From assembly GCF_003285015.1 (NCBI RefSeq), contig NZ_QMFB01000005.1:62001-126000 (forward strand): a DNA stretch of 64,000 nucleotides. Reading direction: 5' to 3'. The notes beneath the pieces were generated by a model. It searched no databases. It worked only from the letters and a program-made list of their open reading frames with translations, and was not told the DNA's origin. The translations under genes were made by a program, and so were the position numbers. The stretch comes from Paenibacillus contaminans. Its GTDB lineage: Bacteria > Bacillota > Bacilli > Paenibacillales > NBRC-103111. Within the stretch, counting starts at the first letter, position 1; every line of letters starts with the position of its first letter. This document shows, in pieces, positions 52,784 to 62,730 of the stretch.

Positions 52784-52838
52784 TTCTTTCATAGTTCTTT
52801 CATAGTTATTTCGCAGTTCTTTTATAGCCGTTTGATAT
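52784..52838 (+). promoter_or_regulatory. Five tandem 11-bp repeats over the surface-protein promoter
   Basis: Units TTCTTTCATAG (52784), TTCTTTCATAG (52795), TTATTTCGCAG (52806), TTCTTTTATAG (52817) and a degenerate CCGTTTGATAT (52828) follow one another without gaps. The -10-like TATACT (52836-52841) is adjacent and the expected -35 region lies inside units 3 and 4. Eleven-base periodicity is that of SARP/BTAD operators. A leader of about 200 bases precedes the gene and contains an unused AAAGGAGG. Confidence 0.7.
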
Positions 52839-53061
52839 ACTGGTTTTTGCTAAAATCTTAGGGATAATTTCCCTGCTGTTATTAGGAAAGGAGGCTATCT
52901 CTTAGCTTGAATAGCTGCAGCTGCTCCATCGTTCTTATTCGAAGGCCGACATCTTCATCCCATTTCCGAGTAGGGTGAACTCGATCCAGCTTATGGGAAT
53001 TTCCTGCATAATAATATTCGAATCCCGTGAGAATGCAAGACTTCCAGTAAAGGAGAACATG

Positions 53062-56000
53062 ATGAGAAAATCGATTTTAATGATGACATTGATCAAGTAC
53101 GCTCTATTTGCGCTGATCCTTATCGCAAGTTACTTGTTTATTCAGACGAATGCACATGCTGCACCAGCTGACCCCGTATTTGTATCTGTTACTTCCGAAG
53201 AACCGACTACATTTGCGTTAGATCAGGAGGGTCAGATTTGGGCATGGGGGGAGGAGAATCGCAACCAATTTGGCCAATATGGTGACGGAACAACCGTATC
53301 TTCCGAACTCCCCAAACAAGTTAAAGTGATGAACGGCAGCAATTTGGTTAAATTTAAAAAAGTAAATCCAGGGACTAATCACTCCGTTGCACTGGACGTT
53401 AACGGGAATATCTGGACGACTGGAAACGATGAGCACGGACAATTAGGCAATGGACCTTCAGGCAGTTCTCTTACATGGGGGAGAATATCTGTCCCAGGTA
53501 GAACATTTACAGATATAGCAGTAAAACACAATACTTCATATGCTTTGGACAGCAACGGTTTCCTATGGTCATGGGGGATTGATACGACATCGACTCCCCA
53601 AGTACCAACTCAAATGCAAGTGGTGAAAGACGGAAACACATTTACATTTAAATCTATTTATGGGCATATACAAGCGATTATGGCGATTGATTCAGAGGAT
53701 CAGTTATGGTACATACATGAAATGCAATTCGATCCCAAAAGATATCCGCCGGTAGCAGGCGTCGATTTCAAATCGGTTTCTCTTGGCTCCTCATCAAGTG
53801 AAGGAGGGCCTTTTGGTTTAGTTCTCGATATATACGGTAATGTATGGGGGTTTGGAGCCAATGACAAAGGGCAACTTGGACACGGGCTTTCTCCAGATTT
53901 CAAATATAATCAAATGCCGATTCCGATTAAGAACGGTAGCACTCCGATTAAATTTGCTCAAATTTCCGCAGGGTATACTCACTCACTGGGGATAGATGTT
54001 AACGGGAAAATGTGGGTTTGGGGAGTAAATGACAAGGGACAACTGGGCGACAATACAACCACGAGTACGTCATATGCTAAGACATATAGTGTCTCTTTTT
54101 CCGAAGGGGGCACTGTACGTTTGATAGGCTTCAAATATGTGGAGGGGGGATTTCGCAGATCGTATGCCATAGATCAAGATGGGAAGCTGTGGCACTGGGG
54201 AAATGGAATATTAAGGCCAGAAAGGCTCGGTTTGGCAGTAAGTACGACGAAGGAAATCAGCGGCTTCAGCTTCGCAAACCCGGCCGTGACGGGAACGGTG
54301 AACGCGGCAAGCGGCACCATCAGCGTAACGGTGCCGTACGGAACAAACGTCACATCGCTGACCCCGACAATTACGCACACGGGTACTAGTATCTCTCCGG
54401 GTAACGGAGTCGCGCGGAATTTCTCCAGTCCGGTGAACTACACGGTCACAGCTGAGGATGGGAGCACGAAAAGTTATACGGTAACCGTTACGGTAGAGAG
54501 TAATTCGGCGAAGGAGATAACTGACTTCCGCTTCACTACGCCGGCTGTATTCGGTCTCGTGAGTGAAGCGCGCCGTGCGGTCGACATTACCGTTCCTTAT
54601 GGCACAGATGTCACGTCGCTAAGGCCTGCGATTACGCACACAGGCGCTAGCATCTATCCAGCTAGCGGAACAGCGCAGAACTTCTCCAGTCCGGTGTCCT
54701 ACACGGTAACCGCAGCCGATGGAAGTACGAAAAACTACACGGTAACCGTCACTGTAGAGAGGAATTCGGCGAAGGATATGACTGGCTTCCGCTTCACTAC
54801 ACCGGCTGTAATCGGAATCGTGAGTGAAGCGCGCCGTGCGGTCGACATTACCGTTCCTTATGGCACAGATGTCACGTCGCTAAGGCCGACGATTACGCAC
54901 ACAGGCGCTAGCGTCTCTCCAGCTAGCGGAACAGCACGGAACTTCTCCAGTCCGGTGTCCTACACGATAACCGCAGCGGATGGAAGTACAAAAAGCTATA
55001 CAGTAACCGTTACGGTAGAGAATGATACGCAGAAGGTGATGACTGACTTCCGCTTCACTACACCGGCTGTAATCGGTCTCGTGAGTGAGGCGCGCCGTGG
55101 AGTCTTCATTACCGTTCCTTATGGCACAGATGTCACGTCGCTAACTCCGACGATTACGCACACAGGCGCTAGCATCTCTCCAGCTAGCGGAACAGCACAG
55201 GACTTCTCCAGCCCGGTGTCCTACATAGTATCGGCAACGGATGGAAGCACCAATAGCTACACGGTAACCGTTACGGTAGCTGCAAACCCGGCAAAGGCGA
55301 TCACCGGATTCAGCTTCGGAAGCCCAGCGGTGACGGGAACGGTGAACGAGGCGAGCCGTACGATAAGCGTAACGGTACCGTTTGGAACGAACGTGACGTC
55401 CTTGACGCCGACGATTGCGTTTACGGGCGCGAGCATCTCGCCGAATAGCGGCGTGGCGCAGAACTTCACCAGCCCGGTGACCTATATGGTGACTGCTGCG
55501 GACAATACCACGCAGAATTACACCGTAACGGTCAATGTGGCAGCGAACCCGGCGAAGGCGATCATGGCGTTCGGCTTTGCTAACCCGGCTGCAACTGGCA
55601 CAGTGAACCAGGCGAATCATACCGTCGCTATAACCGTGCCCAACGGCACGGACGTCACTGCACTGATGCCGACGATTACGTTTACGGGCGCAAGCATCTC
55701 GCCGAATAGCGGCGTGGCGCAGAACTTCACCAGCCCGGTGACCTATACGGTGACTGCTGCGGACAATACCACACGGCATTACACCGTAACAGTGAATGTG
55801 GCTGCCAACCCTGCGAAGGCGATCACGGCGTTCAGCTTCGCTACTCCGGCTGCTGCTGGAACGATAAACGAAGCAGCCGGTACAATTACGGTGAATGTGC
55901 CCTACGGAACGAACGTCACGTCGCTAACGCCAACGATTACGCACACTGGAGCAAGCATCTCGCCGGGCAGCGGCGCGGCGCGGAACTTCTCCAGCCCGGT

Positions 56001-59000
56001 GATGTATACGGTGACCGCAGCGGACGGAAGCACGAAGAGCTACATGGTAACGGTCAATGTGGCGGCGAACCCGGCGAAAGAAATCACCGGCTTCACCTTT
56101 GAGACACCGGCTGTTACGGGAATGGTGAACCAAGCAGCCGGTACAATTACGGTGTATGTGCCATATGGAACGAACGTCACTGCACTAACACCAACGATTA
56201 CGTACACCGGAGCAAGCATTTCGCCAAATAGCGGAGCAACACGGGACTTCTCCAATTCGGTAATGTATACGGTGACCGCAGCGGACGAAAGCACGAAGAG
56301 TTACACAGTAACGGTCAATGTAACTGCTAACCCGGCGAAGGCGATCACAGCGTTCAGCTTTACGACACCGGCTGCTACGGGAACGATAAACCAAGCAGCC
56401 GGTACAATCACGGTGAATGTGCCCTACGGAACGAATGTAACGTCGCTAACGCCAACGATTACGCACACTGGAGCAAGCATTTCGCCGAGCAGCGGAGTGG
56501 CGCGGAATTTCTCTAGCCCGGTGATGTACACAGTGACCGCAGCAGACGGAAGCACGAAGAGCTACATGGTAACGGTCAATGTGGCGGCGAACCCGGCGAA
56601 AGAAATCACCGGCTTCACCTTTGCGACACCGGCTGTTACGGGAACGGTGAACCAAGCAGCCGGTACAATTACGGTGAATGTGCCTTATGGAACGAACGTC
56701 ACTGTACTAACACCAACGATTACGCATACAGGAGCAAGCATTTCGCCAAATAGCGGAGCAACACGGGACTTCTCCAATTCGGTAATGTATACGGTGACCG
56801 CAGCGGATGGAAGCACGAAGAGCTACACGGTAACGGTCAACGTGGCGCTGAATCCAGCGAAGGAAATCACCGGCTTCAGCTTTACGACACCGTCTGCTAC
56901 GGGAACGATAAACCAAGCAGCCGGTACAATCACGGTGAATGTGCCTTATGGAACGAACGTCACTGCACTTACACCAACGATTACGCATACAGGAGCAAGC
57001 ATTTCGCCAAATAGCGGAGCAACACGGGACTTCTCCAATTCGGTAATGTATACGGTGACCGCAGCGGATGGAAGCACGAAGAGCTACACGGTAACGGTCA
57101 ACGTGGCGCTGAATCCAGCGAAGGAAATCACCGGCTTCAGCTTTGCGACACCGGCTGTTACGGGAACGGTGAACCAAGCAGCCGGTACAATTACGGTGAA
57201 TGTGCCTTATGGAACGAACGTCACTGCACTTACACCAACGATTACGCATACAGGAGCAAGCATTTCGCCAAATAGCGGAGCAACACGGGACTTCTCCAAT
57301 TCGGTAATGTATACGGTGACCGCAGCGGATGGAAGCACGAAGAGCTACACAGTAACAGTCAATGTAGCGGCAAACCCAGCGAAGGCGATCACGGCGTTCA
57401 GCTTTACGACACCGTCTGCTGCTGGAACGATAAACCAAGCAGCCGGTACAATCACGGTGAGTGTGCCTTATGGAACGGATGTCACGTCGCTGACGCCGAC
57501 AATTGTGCACACAGGAACAAGCATTTCGCCTGGTAGCGGAGTAACACGGGACTTCTCCAGCCCGGTGATGTATACGGTGACCGCAGCGGACGGAAGCACG
57601 AAGAGTTACACGGTAACGGTGAATGTGGCGGCTAACCCGGCGAAGGCGATCACGGCGTTCGGCTTCACGACACCGTCTGCTGCTGGAACGATAAACGAAG
57701 CAGCCGGTACAATTACGGTGAATGTGCCATATGGAACGAACGTCACTGCACTAACACCAACGATTACGTACACTGGAGCAAGCATTTCGCCAAATAGCGG
57801 AGTAGCACGGGACTTCTCTAATTCGGTGACTTACATGGTGACCGCAGCGGACGGAAGTACGAAGAATTACACGGTAACGGTAACTGTAGCTGCTAACCCG
57901 GCGAAGGCGATCACGGCGTTCGGCTTCACAACACCGTCTGCTGCTGGAACGATAAACGAAGCAGCCGGGACAATCACAGTGAATGTACCTTATGGAACGA
58001 ACGTCACGTCGCTAACGCCAACGATTACGCAAACAGGAGCAAGCATTTCGCCGGGTAGCGGAGCAACACGGGACTTCTCCAATTTGGTGACGTACACGGT
58101 GACCGCAGCGGATGGAAGCACGAAGAGCTACACGGTAACGGTGAATGTAGCGGTCAACCCAGCGAAGGAAATCACCGGATTCAGCTTCACGACACCGTCT
58201 GCTACTGGAACCGTGAACGAGGCGAATCGCACGATTGCTGTAACCGTTCCGTACGGCACGGATATCACGTCGCTAACACCGACGATTGCGCATACGGGCG
58301 CAAGCATCTCGCCGAATAGCGGCGTAGCGCAGAACTTCTCCAGTCCGGTGACGTATACGGTAACCGCTGCGGACAACACCACGCAGAATTACGTAGTAAC
58401 CGTGACAGAAGCGGCACAACCGGCCCCTCCAACTCCGCAACATTTGACTGCGGATGGAGCGGACAGCCAAGTCACTTTAAACTGGAATTCTGTGACGGGC
58501 GCAACCTATTACAATGTGTATCTATCAACCGTTCAAGGCCTGTTTATCGATGCGGCAGACGCAACAGTAACGGATGCGACGTACAACATGACTGGGCTAA
58601 CGAACGGCATGACGTATTATTTTATCGTAAAAGCCGGCAATTCAGGAGGCTTGAGTGCCGCGTCGAATGAAGCCATTGCCACACCCGCTGCCGCTCCTGC
58701 CGCACCTACAAATGTGACAGCCGTTGCCGGGAATGGGCAGGCAACCGTTTCCTTTACGCCACCGACCGATCACGGCGGTTATGCCATCACCAGCTATGAA
58801 GTGACCGCTTCATCAGGGGGTATCGTGCAGAGCGGATCCTCCAGCCCGATCACGGTCACCGGCCTGACCAATGGCGTAAGTTATACCTTTACCGTAAAAG
58901 CGATCAATCAAGTCGAAAGCAGCAAAGCTTCTGCTGCATCCAACGCAGTCATCCCGAGTTTCCCGTCCGACAGCGGTGGCAGCAACAACAATACCGGCAG

Positions 59001-60282
59001 CAATAACGACGATAACAAAGAGCCTATCGCTTCACTGGCGGACATCCTCCTTAACCATCGAGTGGTCGAAGCGGGAGCGAAAACAACAGTGGATTACGGC
59101 AACACGATGCTGACGATAGTTAGCGATCGGACCAAGCTTGAAAATCGACTTGCGGCGGAAGAGCAAGGCGCGATCATCACATATCGGGCTAACTCAAGCT
59201 TTGACAGGGTTGTGGCTGAAATAGACGGCCAATGGGTCAAAAGCATGGTAAAAAAGCAAGCTGTCATCACTCTCGAAGCCGACCAGGCCACGTATGTGTT
59301 GCCAGTGCAGCAAATCAACATCGAAGCTCTAGCCAGCCAGTTTGGCGAATCGGTCGCCTTGCAGGACATCAAACTAAAAATAGAGATCAATACACGGGCC
59401 GCACAGGACACGGCTAAAACGATCAAAGAAGCCGAATCCAAAGGCATGTTCACCCTCCTCGCGCCGCCGATTGAATTTATCATCCAGGCGACCTACGGAG
59501 ATGCAACAGTCGAGGTTTCGAAGTTCCACGCCTTCCTAGAACATTGGATTGCGATTCCGGACAACGTGAACCCGGATTCAGTGACAACAGCCGTAGTTGT
59601 TGAACCGGATGGTATCCTCCGCAATGTACCTCTCCAAGTCATTGTGAAGGAGAACCGGCACTATGCGAAAGCCAGCAGCTTTACCAACGGCACTTTCGCC
59701 ATTGTATCTCGTTCTATAAAATTCAGTGATGTGACGAGCCATTGGGCCGAACAGGCCATTCGCGACATGGGTGCGCGGATGATCGTCATCGGTACGGAAG
59801 GCAACTCGTATGAGCCGGAACGGGAGGTTACCCGCGCGGAGTTTGCCGCGATTCTCGTTCGTGGACTAGGGCTTCCTTTGGAGAAGGGGGCCGCACCATT
59901 CTCGGATATTTTCCAGGCGGCTTGGTTCAACAACGTCGTGCATACGGCATATACTTATCGTTTGCTTGACGGCTTTGAAGACGGAACGTTTCATCCGCAG
60001 GATACGATTACTCGCGAGCAGGCGATGATCCTACTATCCAGAGCAATGACGCTCACCGGGCTGAAAGCCAAAATGCCTGATCAAGCGGCGGACGAAGCGC
60101 TTCTTCCGTATACGGATGCGGCTTCTGTCTCCGACTGGGCGCTGGAGGGAATTGCAGATAGCATCCAGGCAGGAGTCATACAGGGGAGAAGCGGCGCAAG
60201 ACTTGCGCCACAAGACTTCGTGACGAGAGCCGAGGCTGCAACTATCGTGCAACGCCTGCTTCAGCTTTCCGAACTAATCTGA
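53062..60282 (+). CDS. Giant SLH surface protein: RCC1 repeats, 16 tandem modules, FnIII
   Basis: 2406 residues from the second of two ATG codons after AAAGGAGAAC; a GTG at 52975 in frame is less likely. Order: signal peptide (about 1-33); RCC1-type beta-propeller (about 35-395, blades such as LDVNGNIWTTGNDEHGQLGN and IDVNGKMWVWGVNDKGQLGD); 16 modules of exactly 87 residues (396-1787); two FnIII domains (about 1790-1970); an Asn/Gly/Ser linker; a 230-residue domain seen before SLH domains; three SLH domains (about 2225-2406). The modules look like cadherin-like or DUF5018-type sandwiches (FSFATPAVTGTVNQ..., YTVTAADGSTKSYTVTV). Probably a long adhesin or stalk on the S-layer. The two-component genes lie divergently upstream. 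Confidence 0.93.
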   Translation: MRKSILMMTLIKYALFALILIASYLFIQTNAHAAPADPVFVSVTSEEPTTFALDQEGQIWAWGEENRNQFGQYGDGTTVSSELPKQVKVMNGSNLVKFKKVNPGTNHSVALDVNGNIWTTGNDEHGQLGNGPSGSSLTWGRISVPGRTFTDIAVKHNTSYALDSNGFLWSWGIDTTSTPQVPTQMQVVKDGNTFTFKSIYGHIQAIMAIDSEDQLWYIHEMQFDPKRYPPVAGVDFKSVSLGSSSSEGGPFGLVLDIYGNVWGFGANDKGQLGHGLSPDFKYNQMPIPIKNGSTPIKFAQISAGYTHSLGIDVNGKMWVWGVNDKGQLGDNTTTSTSYAKTYSVSFSEGGTVRLIGFKYVEGGFRRSYAIDQDGKLWHWGNGILRPERLGLAVSTTKEISGFSFANPAVTGTVNAASGTISVTVPYGTNVTSLTPTITHTGTSISPGNGVARNFSSPVNYTVTAEDGSTKSYTVTVTVESNSAKEITDFRFTTPAVFGLVSEARRAVDITVPYGTDVTSLRPAITHTGASIYPASGTAQNFSSPVSYTVTAADGSTKNYTVTVTVERNSAKDMTGFRFTTPAVIGIVSEARRAVDITVPYGTDVTSLRPTITHTGASVSPASGTARNFSSPVSYTITAADGSTKSYTVTVTVENDTQKVMTDFRFTTPAVIGLVSEARRGVFITVPYGTDVTSLTPTITHTGASISPASGTAQDFSSPVSYIVSATDGSTNSYTVTVTVAANPAKAITGFSFGSPAVTGTVNEASRTISVTVPFGTNVTSLTPTIAFTGASISPNSGVAQNFTSPVTYMVTAADNTTQNYTVTVNVAANPAKAIMAFGFANPAATGTVNQANHTVAITVPNGTDVTALMPTITFTGASISPNSGVAQNFTSPVTYTVTAADNTTRHYTVTVNVAANPAKAITAFSFATPAAAGTINEAAGTITVNVPYGTNVTSLTPTITHTGASISPGSGAARNFSSPVMYTVTAADGSTKSYMVTVNVAANPAKEITGFTFETPAVTGMVNQAAGTITVYVPYGTNVTALTPTITYTGASISPNSGATRDFSNSVMYTVTAADESTKSYTVTVNVTANPAKAITAFSFTTPAATGTINQAAGTITVNVPYGTNVTSLTPTITHTGASISPSSGVARNFSSPVMYTVTAADGSTKSYMVTVNVAANPAKEITGFTFATPAVTGTVNQAAGTITVNVPYGTNVTVLTPTITHTGASISPNSGATRDFSNSVMYTVTAADGSTKSYTVTVNVALNPAKEITGFSFTTPSATGTINQAAGTITVNVPYGTNVTALTPTITHTGASISPNSGATRDFSNSVMYTVTAADGSTKSYTVTVNVALNPAKEITGFSFATPAVTGTVNQAAGTITVNVPYGTNVTALTPTITHTGASISPNSGATRDFSNSVMYTVTAADGSTKSYTVTVNVAANPAKAITAFSFTTPSAAGTINQAAGTITVSVPYGTDVTSLTPTIVHTGTSISPGSGVTRDFSSPVMYTVTAADGSTKSYTVTVNVAANPAKAITAFGFTTPSAAGTINEAAGTITVNVPYGTNVTALTPTITYTGASISPNSGVARDFSNSVTYMVTAADGSTKNYTVTVTVAANPAKAITAFGFTTPSAAGTINEAAGTITVNVPYGTNVTSLTPTITQTGASISPGSGATRDFSNLVTYTVTAADGSTKSYTVTVNVAVNPAKEITGFSFTTPSATGTVNEANRTIAVTVPYGTDITSLTPTIAHTGASISPNSGVAQNFSSPVTYTVTAADNTTQNYVVTVTEAAQPAPPTPQHLTADGADSQVTLNWNSVTGATYYNVYLSTVQGLFIDAADATVTDATYNMTGLTNGMTYYFIVKAGNSGGLSAASNEAIATPAAAPAAPTNVTAVAGNGQATVSFTPPTDHGGYAITSYEVTASSGGIVQSGSSSPITVTGLTNGVSYTFTVKAINQVESSKASAASNAVIPSFPSDSGGSNNNTGSNNDDNKEPIASLADILLNHRVVEAGAKTTVDYGNTMLTIVSDRTKLENRLAAEEQGAIITYRANSSFDRVVAEIDGQWVKSMVKKQAVITLEADQATYVLPVQQINIEALASQFGESVALQDIKLKIEINTRAAQDTAKTIKEAESKGMFTLLAPPIEFIIQATYGDATVEVSKFHAFLEHWIAIPDNVNPDSVTTAVVVEPDGILRNVPLQVIVKENRHYAKASSFTNGTFAIVSRSIKFSDVTSHWAEQAIRDMGARMIVIGTEGNSYEPEREVTRAEFAAILVRGLGLPLEKGAAPFSDIFQAAWFNNVVHTAYTYRLLDGFEDGTFHPQDTITREQAMILLSRAMTLTGLKAKMPDQAADEALLPYTDAASVSDWALEGIADSIQAGVIQGRSGARLAPQDFVTRAEAATIVQRLLQLSELI
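54247..58422 (+). repeat. Sixteen tandem 261-bp coding repeats
   Basis: Units of 261 bases, no length change between them. The four first ones (FRFTTPAVxGLVSEARR type) differ most; units 8-12, roughly 56065-57370, are nearly identical in DNA, which points to recent amplification or gene conversion. Confidence 0.95.
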
Positions 60283-60297
60283 TATTCGCTAACTTGA

Positions 60298-60335
60298 GGT
60301 TATCCCGCACGCGCTTACCGGCGTGCAGGATAACC
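60298..60335 (+). terminator. Terminator of the giant surface protein gene
   Basis: GGTTATCC-GCACGC arms around GCTTACCG, followed by TTATTTCC. Confidence 0.8.
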
Positions 60336-60470
60336 TTATTTCCCTATAAGAGGAATACCGGCTTGTCATTAGCCACTCCCGCCCCCATTTGACCGACGCC
60401 ACATTGCAACCGTTCACTTCGGACACCGCCTTTACAATGGTGTGCTTCAGTTTTTCCTGTGTCTTTACAT

Positions 60471-60518
60471 TATACGAAAAGAAAAATACCAACATATGGT
60501 GCAACTGGTTTGGGGCAT
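60471..60518. repeat. Sequence module shared with 42625-42673, copy 2
   Basis: TATACGAAAAGAAAAATACC, then AACATATGGTGCAACTGGTT and TGGGGCATT, a close match to copy 1. It lies 110 bases upstream of the flagellin gene. Otherwise 60337-60625 holds no gene. Confidence 0.6.
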
Positions 60519-60625
60519 TAATTTAAGGTGACTCTATACCAAATGCAATAAATATTGTAAGATATTATTTTTAGAATGGTAGCTTACACTAAAAATGCCG
60601 ATGCATGATTATGGGTGGTGGCAAT

Positions 60626-62431
60626 ATGAGAATAGCGCATAACATTTCGACACTAAATACATTAAATAAATTAAACAAAAATAATAAATCTACGGCAAGC
60701 TCATTGGAAAAGTTGTCATCAGGATTACATATTAATAAAGCGGCAGATGATGCGGCGGGAATGGCAATATCGGAAAAAATGAGAGCGCAGATTCGTGGAT
60801 TAGCTCAAGCGGAAAAAAATATACAAGACGGTATTTCACTTATTCAAACAGCAGAAGGCGGCTTACAAGAAATAACTTCCCTTTTACAGAGAAAGAGAGA
60901 ATTAATCGTTCAGGGCTTGAATGATACGAATACCTATGAAGATAGGCGGACGATTGACCAAGAAATACATCAGCTAGCTGATGAAATAAACAGCATTTCA
61001 GAGAGAACCGAATTCAATACAATTAACTTGTTGTCAAGAGACGATTACGAGATATTGGCTGATCGTTCAAGCAGTAACGTAGCTTTTTCTATAAGCGACC
61101 CTCCACCGGTTACTTCAATACATAAAAATGTAGTTTACAAACCGCAAGGAACACCTCCGGAAGCAAGGCATTTAGTCAGCAGTTCAGATACATCTGTAAC
61201 GACCGATACATACGTTAATACGAACAATATTACACCAATCGTTTCACCGGATGGAAGAGAAGGATACAATGATAAAAATACCGACATTCATACAACAACC
61301 AGGACAGACACAAATACGACTGTTTATGAGACGTTAACCGCCTTAAGCGATCCGCAATATACTACACCTGCTTACTGGCACTCTGTAGGCATGAATGAAA
61401 CCATTTTCGGACCGAAAGATCTTGGGAATGCATACGGTTCAATGCTCGAAAATATCCATGTTAATGGAAGCTCGAGACCAATTGAATACACTTCCCGCAG
61501 TAACGCAGGCACTGTACCGGCTTGGGATCATATGTGGTTTCCAAGTACAAACCTATCCATTATGAGGTATAGGACTGTATTACCCGATAATTCCATGGAA
61601 ATCAAATATGTTATTACTAATGGTGATTCAATTGATTCTAATATTAAACTAAGTAATTTAGTTAATCCTCCAACAAATTCAGTTATCTCTGATGCTGGCG
61701 GGAGTCCTCTGGCTAATGGAAATAACATAATAAATCCGATTTCAGGAAGTACATTTAACATGACGGGAACAGATGCTGACGCCGGCATTACGTTTGACAA
61801 TTCGCTTGGATTTTTAGCTCCAACGGATCTTGCAATAAATAATCCGGCAGTAGGTCAGCCGCAAGTCTCTTTTGATTGGCAACTAACCGTGCCGCAGGGT
61901 TCGAGCGTAACATTGGGTTTCAAATATGGCCCGTTTGCGTTAAAACTTGATGTGTTTGAACAAACACATGAAACAATAGTAACTAACCATATTGAAACGA
62001 CTATACATACAGACATAAAGGATATAGACTATATCCCGCCAAAACTTGACATTCAGGCAGGGGCTAACCAAGATCAGACGATTTCTATCCCCCTGTTCAA
62101 TGTAAATAAGCAAGGATTGGGCATTACAAATATTGGGATATTGCCGCCATCCGTACCCGAGCAATCATTAGCTCAAGCAGATCGAGCAATAGCAAAAGTT
62201 TCGAACTATAGAGGAATATATGGTGCACTGCAAAATCGTATGGAACACACGTTGAACAACGTGGGAAATTCCGCTGAAAATTTAACCTCGGCCGAATCAC
62301 GTATTCGTGATGCAGACATAGCCAAGGAAATGTTGAATTTTACAAAATCGAACATTTTAACTCAAGCTACCCAAACGATGTTGGCTCAAGCAAATCAGAA
62401 TCCTCAAGCTTTGTTAGAGTTGTTAAAGTAA
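60626..62431 (+). CDS. Flagellin with large variable central region
   Basis: 601 residues from MRIAHNISTLNTLNKLNKNN, preceded by GGTGG. The conserved D0/D1 parts flank the protein: N-terminal to about 150 (LEKLSSGLHINKAADDAAGM, QRKRELIVQGLNDT) and C-terminal from about 505 (MEHTLNNVGNSAENLTSAES, ILTQATQTMLAQANQNPQAL). The insert of some 350 residues is unrelated to usual D2/D3 domains and rich in Thr, Asn and beta strands. No HExxH motif is seen, so it is not a flagellinolysin. No other flagellar gene is near. AT-rich compared with the core genes. Confidence 0.92.
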   Translation: MRIAHNISTLNTLNKLNKNNKSTASSLEKLSSGLHINKAADDAAGMAISEKMRAQIRGLAQAEKNIQDGISLIQTAEGGLQEITSLLQRKRELIVQGLNDTNTYEDRRTIDQEIHQLADEINSISERTEFNTINLLSRDDYEILADRSSSNVAFSISDPPPVTSIHKNVVYKPQGTPPEARHLVSSSDTSVTTDTYVNTNNITPIVSPDGREGYNDKNTDIHTTTRTDTNTTVYETLTALSDPQYTTPAYWHSVGMNETIFGPKDLGNAYGSMLENIHVNGSSRPIEYTSRSNAGTVPAWDHMWFPSTNLSIMRYRTVLPDNSMEIKYVITNGDSIDSNIKLSNLVNPPTNSVISDAGGSPLANGNNIINPISGSTFNMTGTDADAGITFDNSLGFLAPTDLAINNPAVGQPQVSFDWQLTVPQGSSVTLGFKYGPFALKLDVFEQTHETIVTNHIETTIHTDIKDIDYIPPKLDIQAGANQDQTISIPLFNVNKQGLGITNIGILPPSVPEQSLAQADRAIAKVSNYRGIYGALQNRMEHTLNNVGNSAENLTSAESRIRDADIAKEMLNFTKSNILTQATQTMLAQANQNPQALLELLK

Positions 62432-62495
62432 AAAGCCTATGTTGTTGTTAAACTCTCTCTATATCGTTGATTATCAAGTAGCGATTATTAATGGA

Positions 62496-62536
62496 AACAC
62501 ACCCACAAAGCTCTGACGGCTACGCGGGTGTGTTTT
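62496..62536 (+). terminator. Terminator of the flagellin gene
   Basis: AACACACCC / GGGTGTGTT hairpin followed by TTGTT. The remaining part of 62432-62730 has a TATAAT at about 62691 that may serve the GrpB gene. Confidence 0.75.
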
Positions 62537-62730
62537 GTTATCATTATCTAATTACTCCTCCGATTATTGCCCCCACCGCAGTCTTACCAATACTACGCGC
62601 GCACTGTTCTTGCTATTGGATTGAACCTATTGTCCCCCTCCCTTTCGGGGTGGCCTTATTTGTTCTATTCGTAGTTTCGGTAAGATGAGCTATAATAGAA
62701 ATGCCGCTAAATTCCTACTGGAGGTGCAGT

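Noticed and set aside
52889..52977. A small upstream reading frame before the giant protein
   Set aside because: AAAGGAGG is present, but the nearest start (TTG at 52907) is 12 bases away and the 23-residue product has no support.
55141..57510. Long Cys/Arg-rich minus-strand frames with internal repeats
   Set aside because: They are reverse readings of the 261-bp coding repeats of the giant surface protein.
60597..60604. GCCGATGC as a sigma-D -10 box for the flagellin gene
   Set aside because: No TAAA-like -35 element at the required distance, and the leader would be very short.
60626..62431. Flagellinolysin (flagellin with a protease insert)
   Set aside because: No HExxH zinc motif in the insert.
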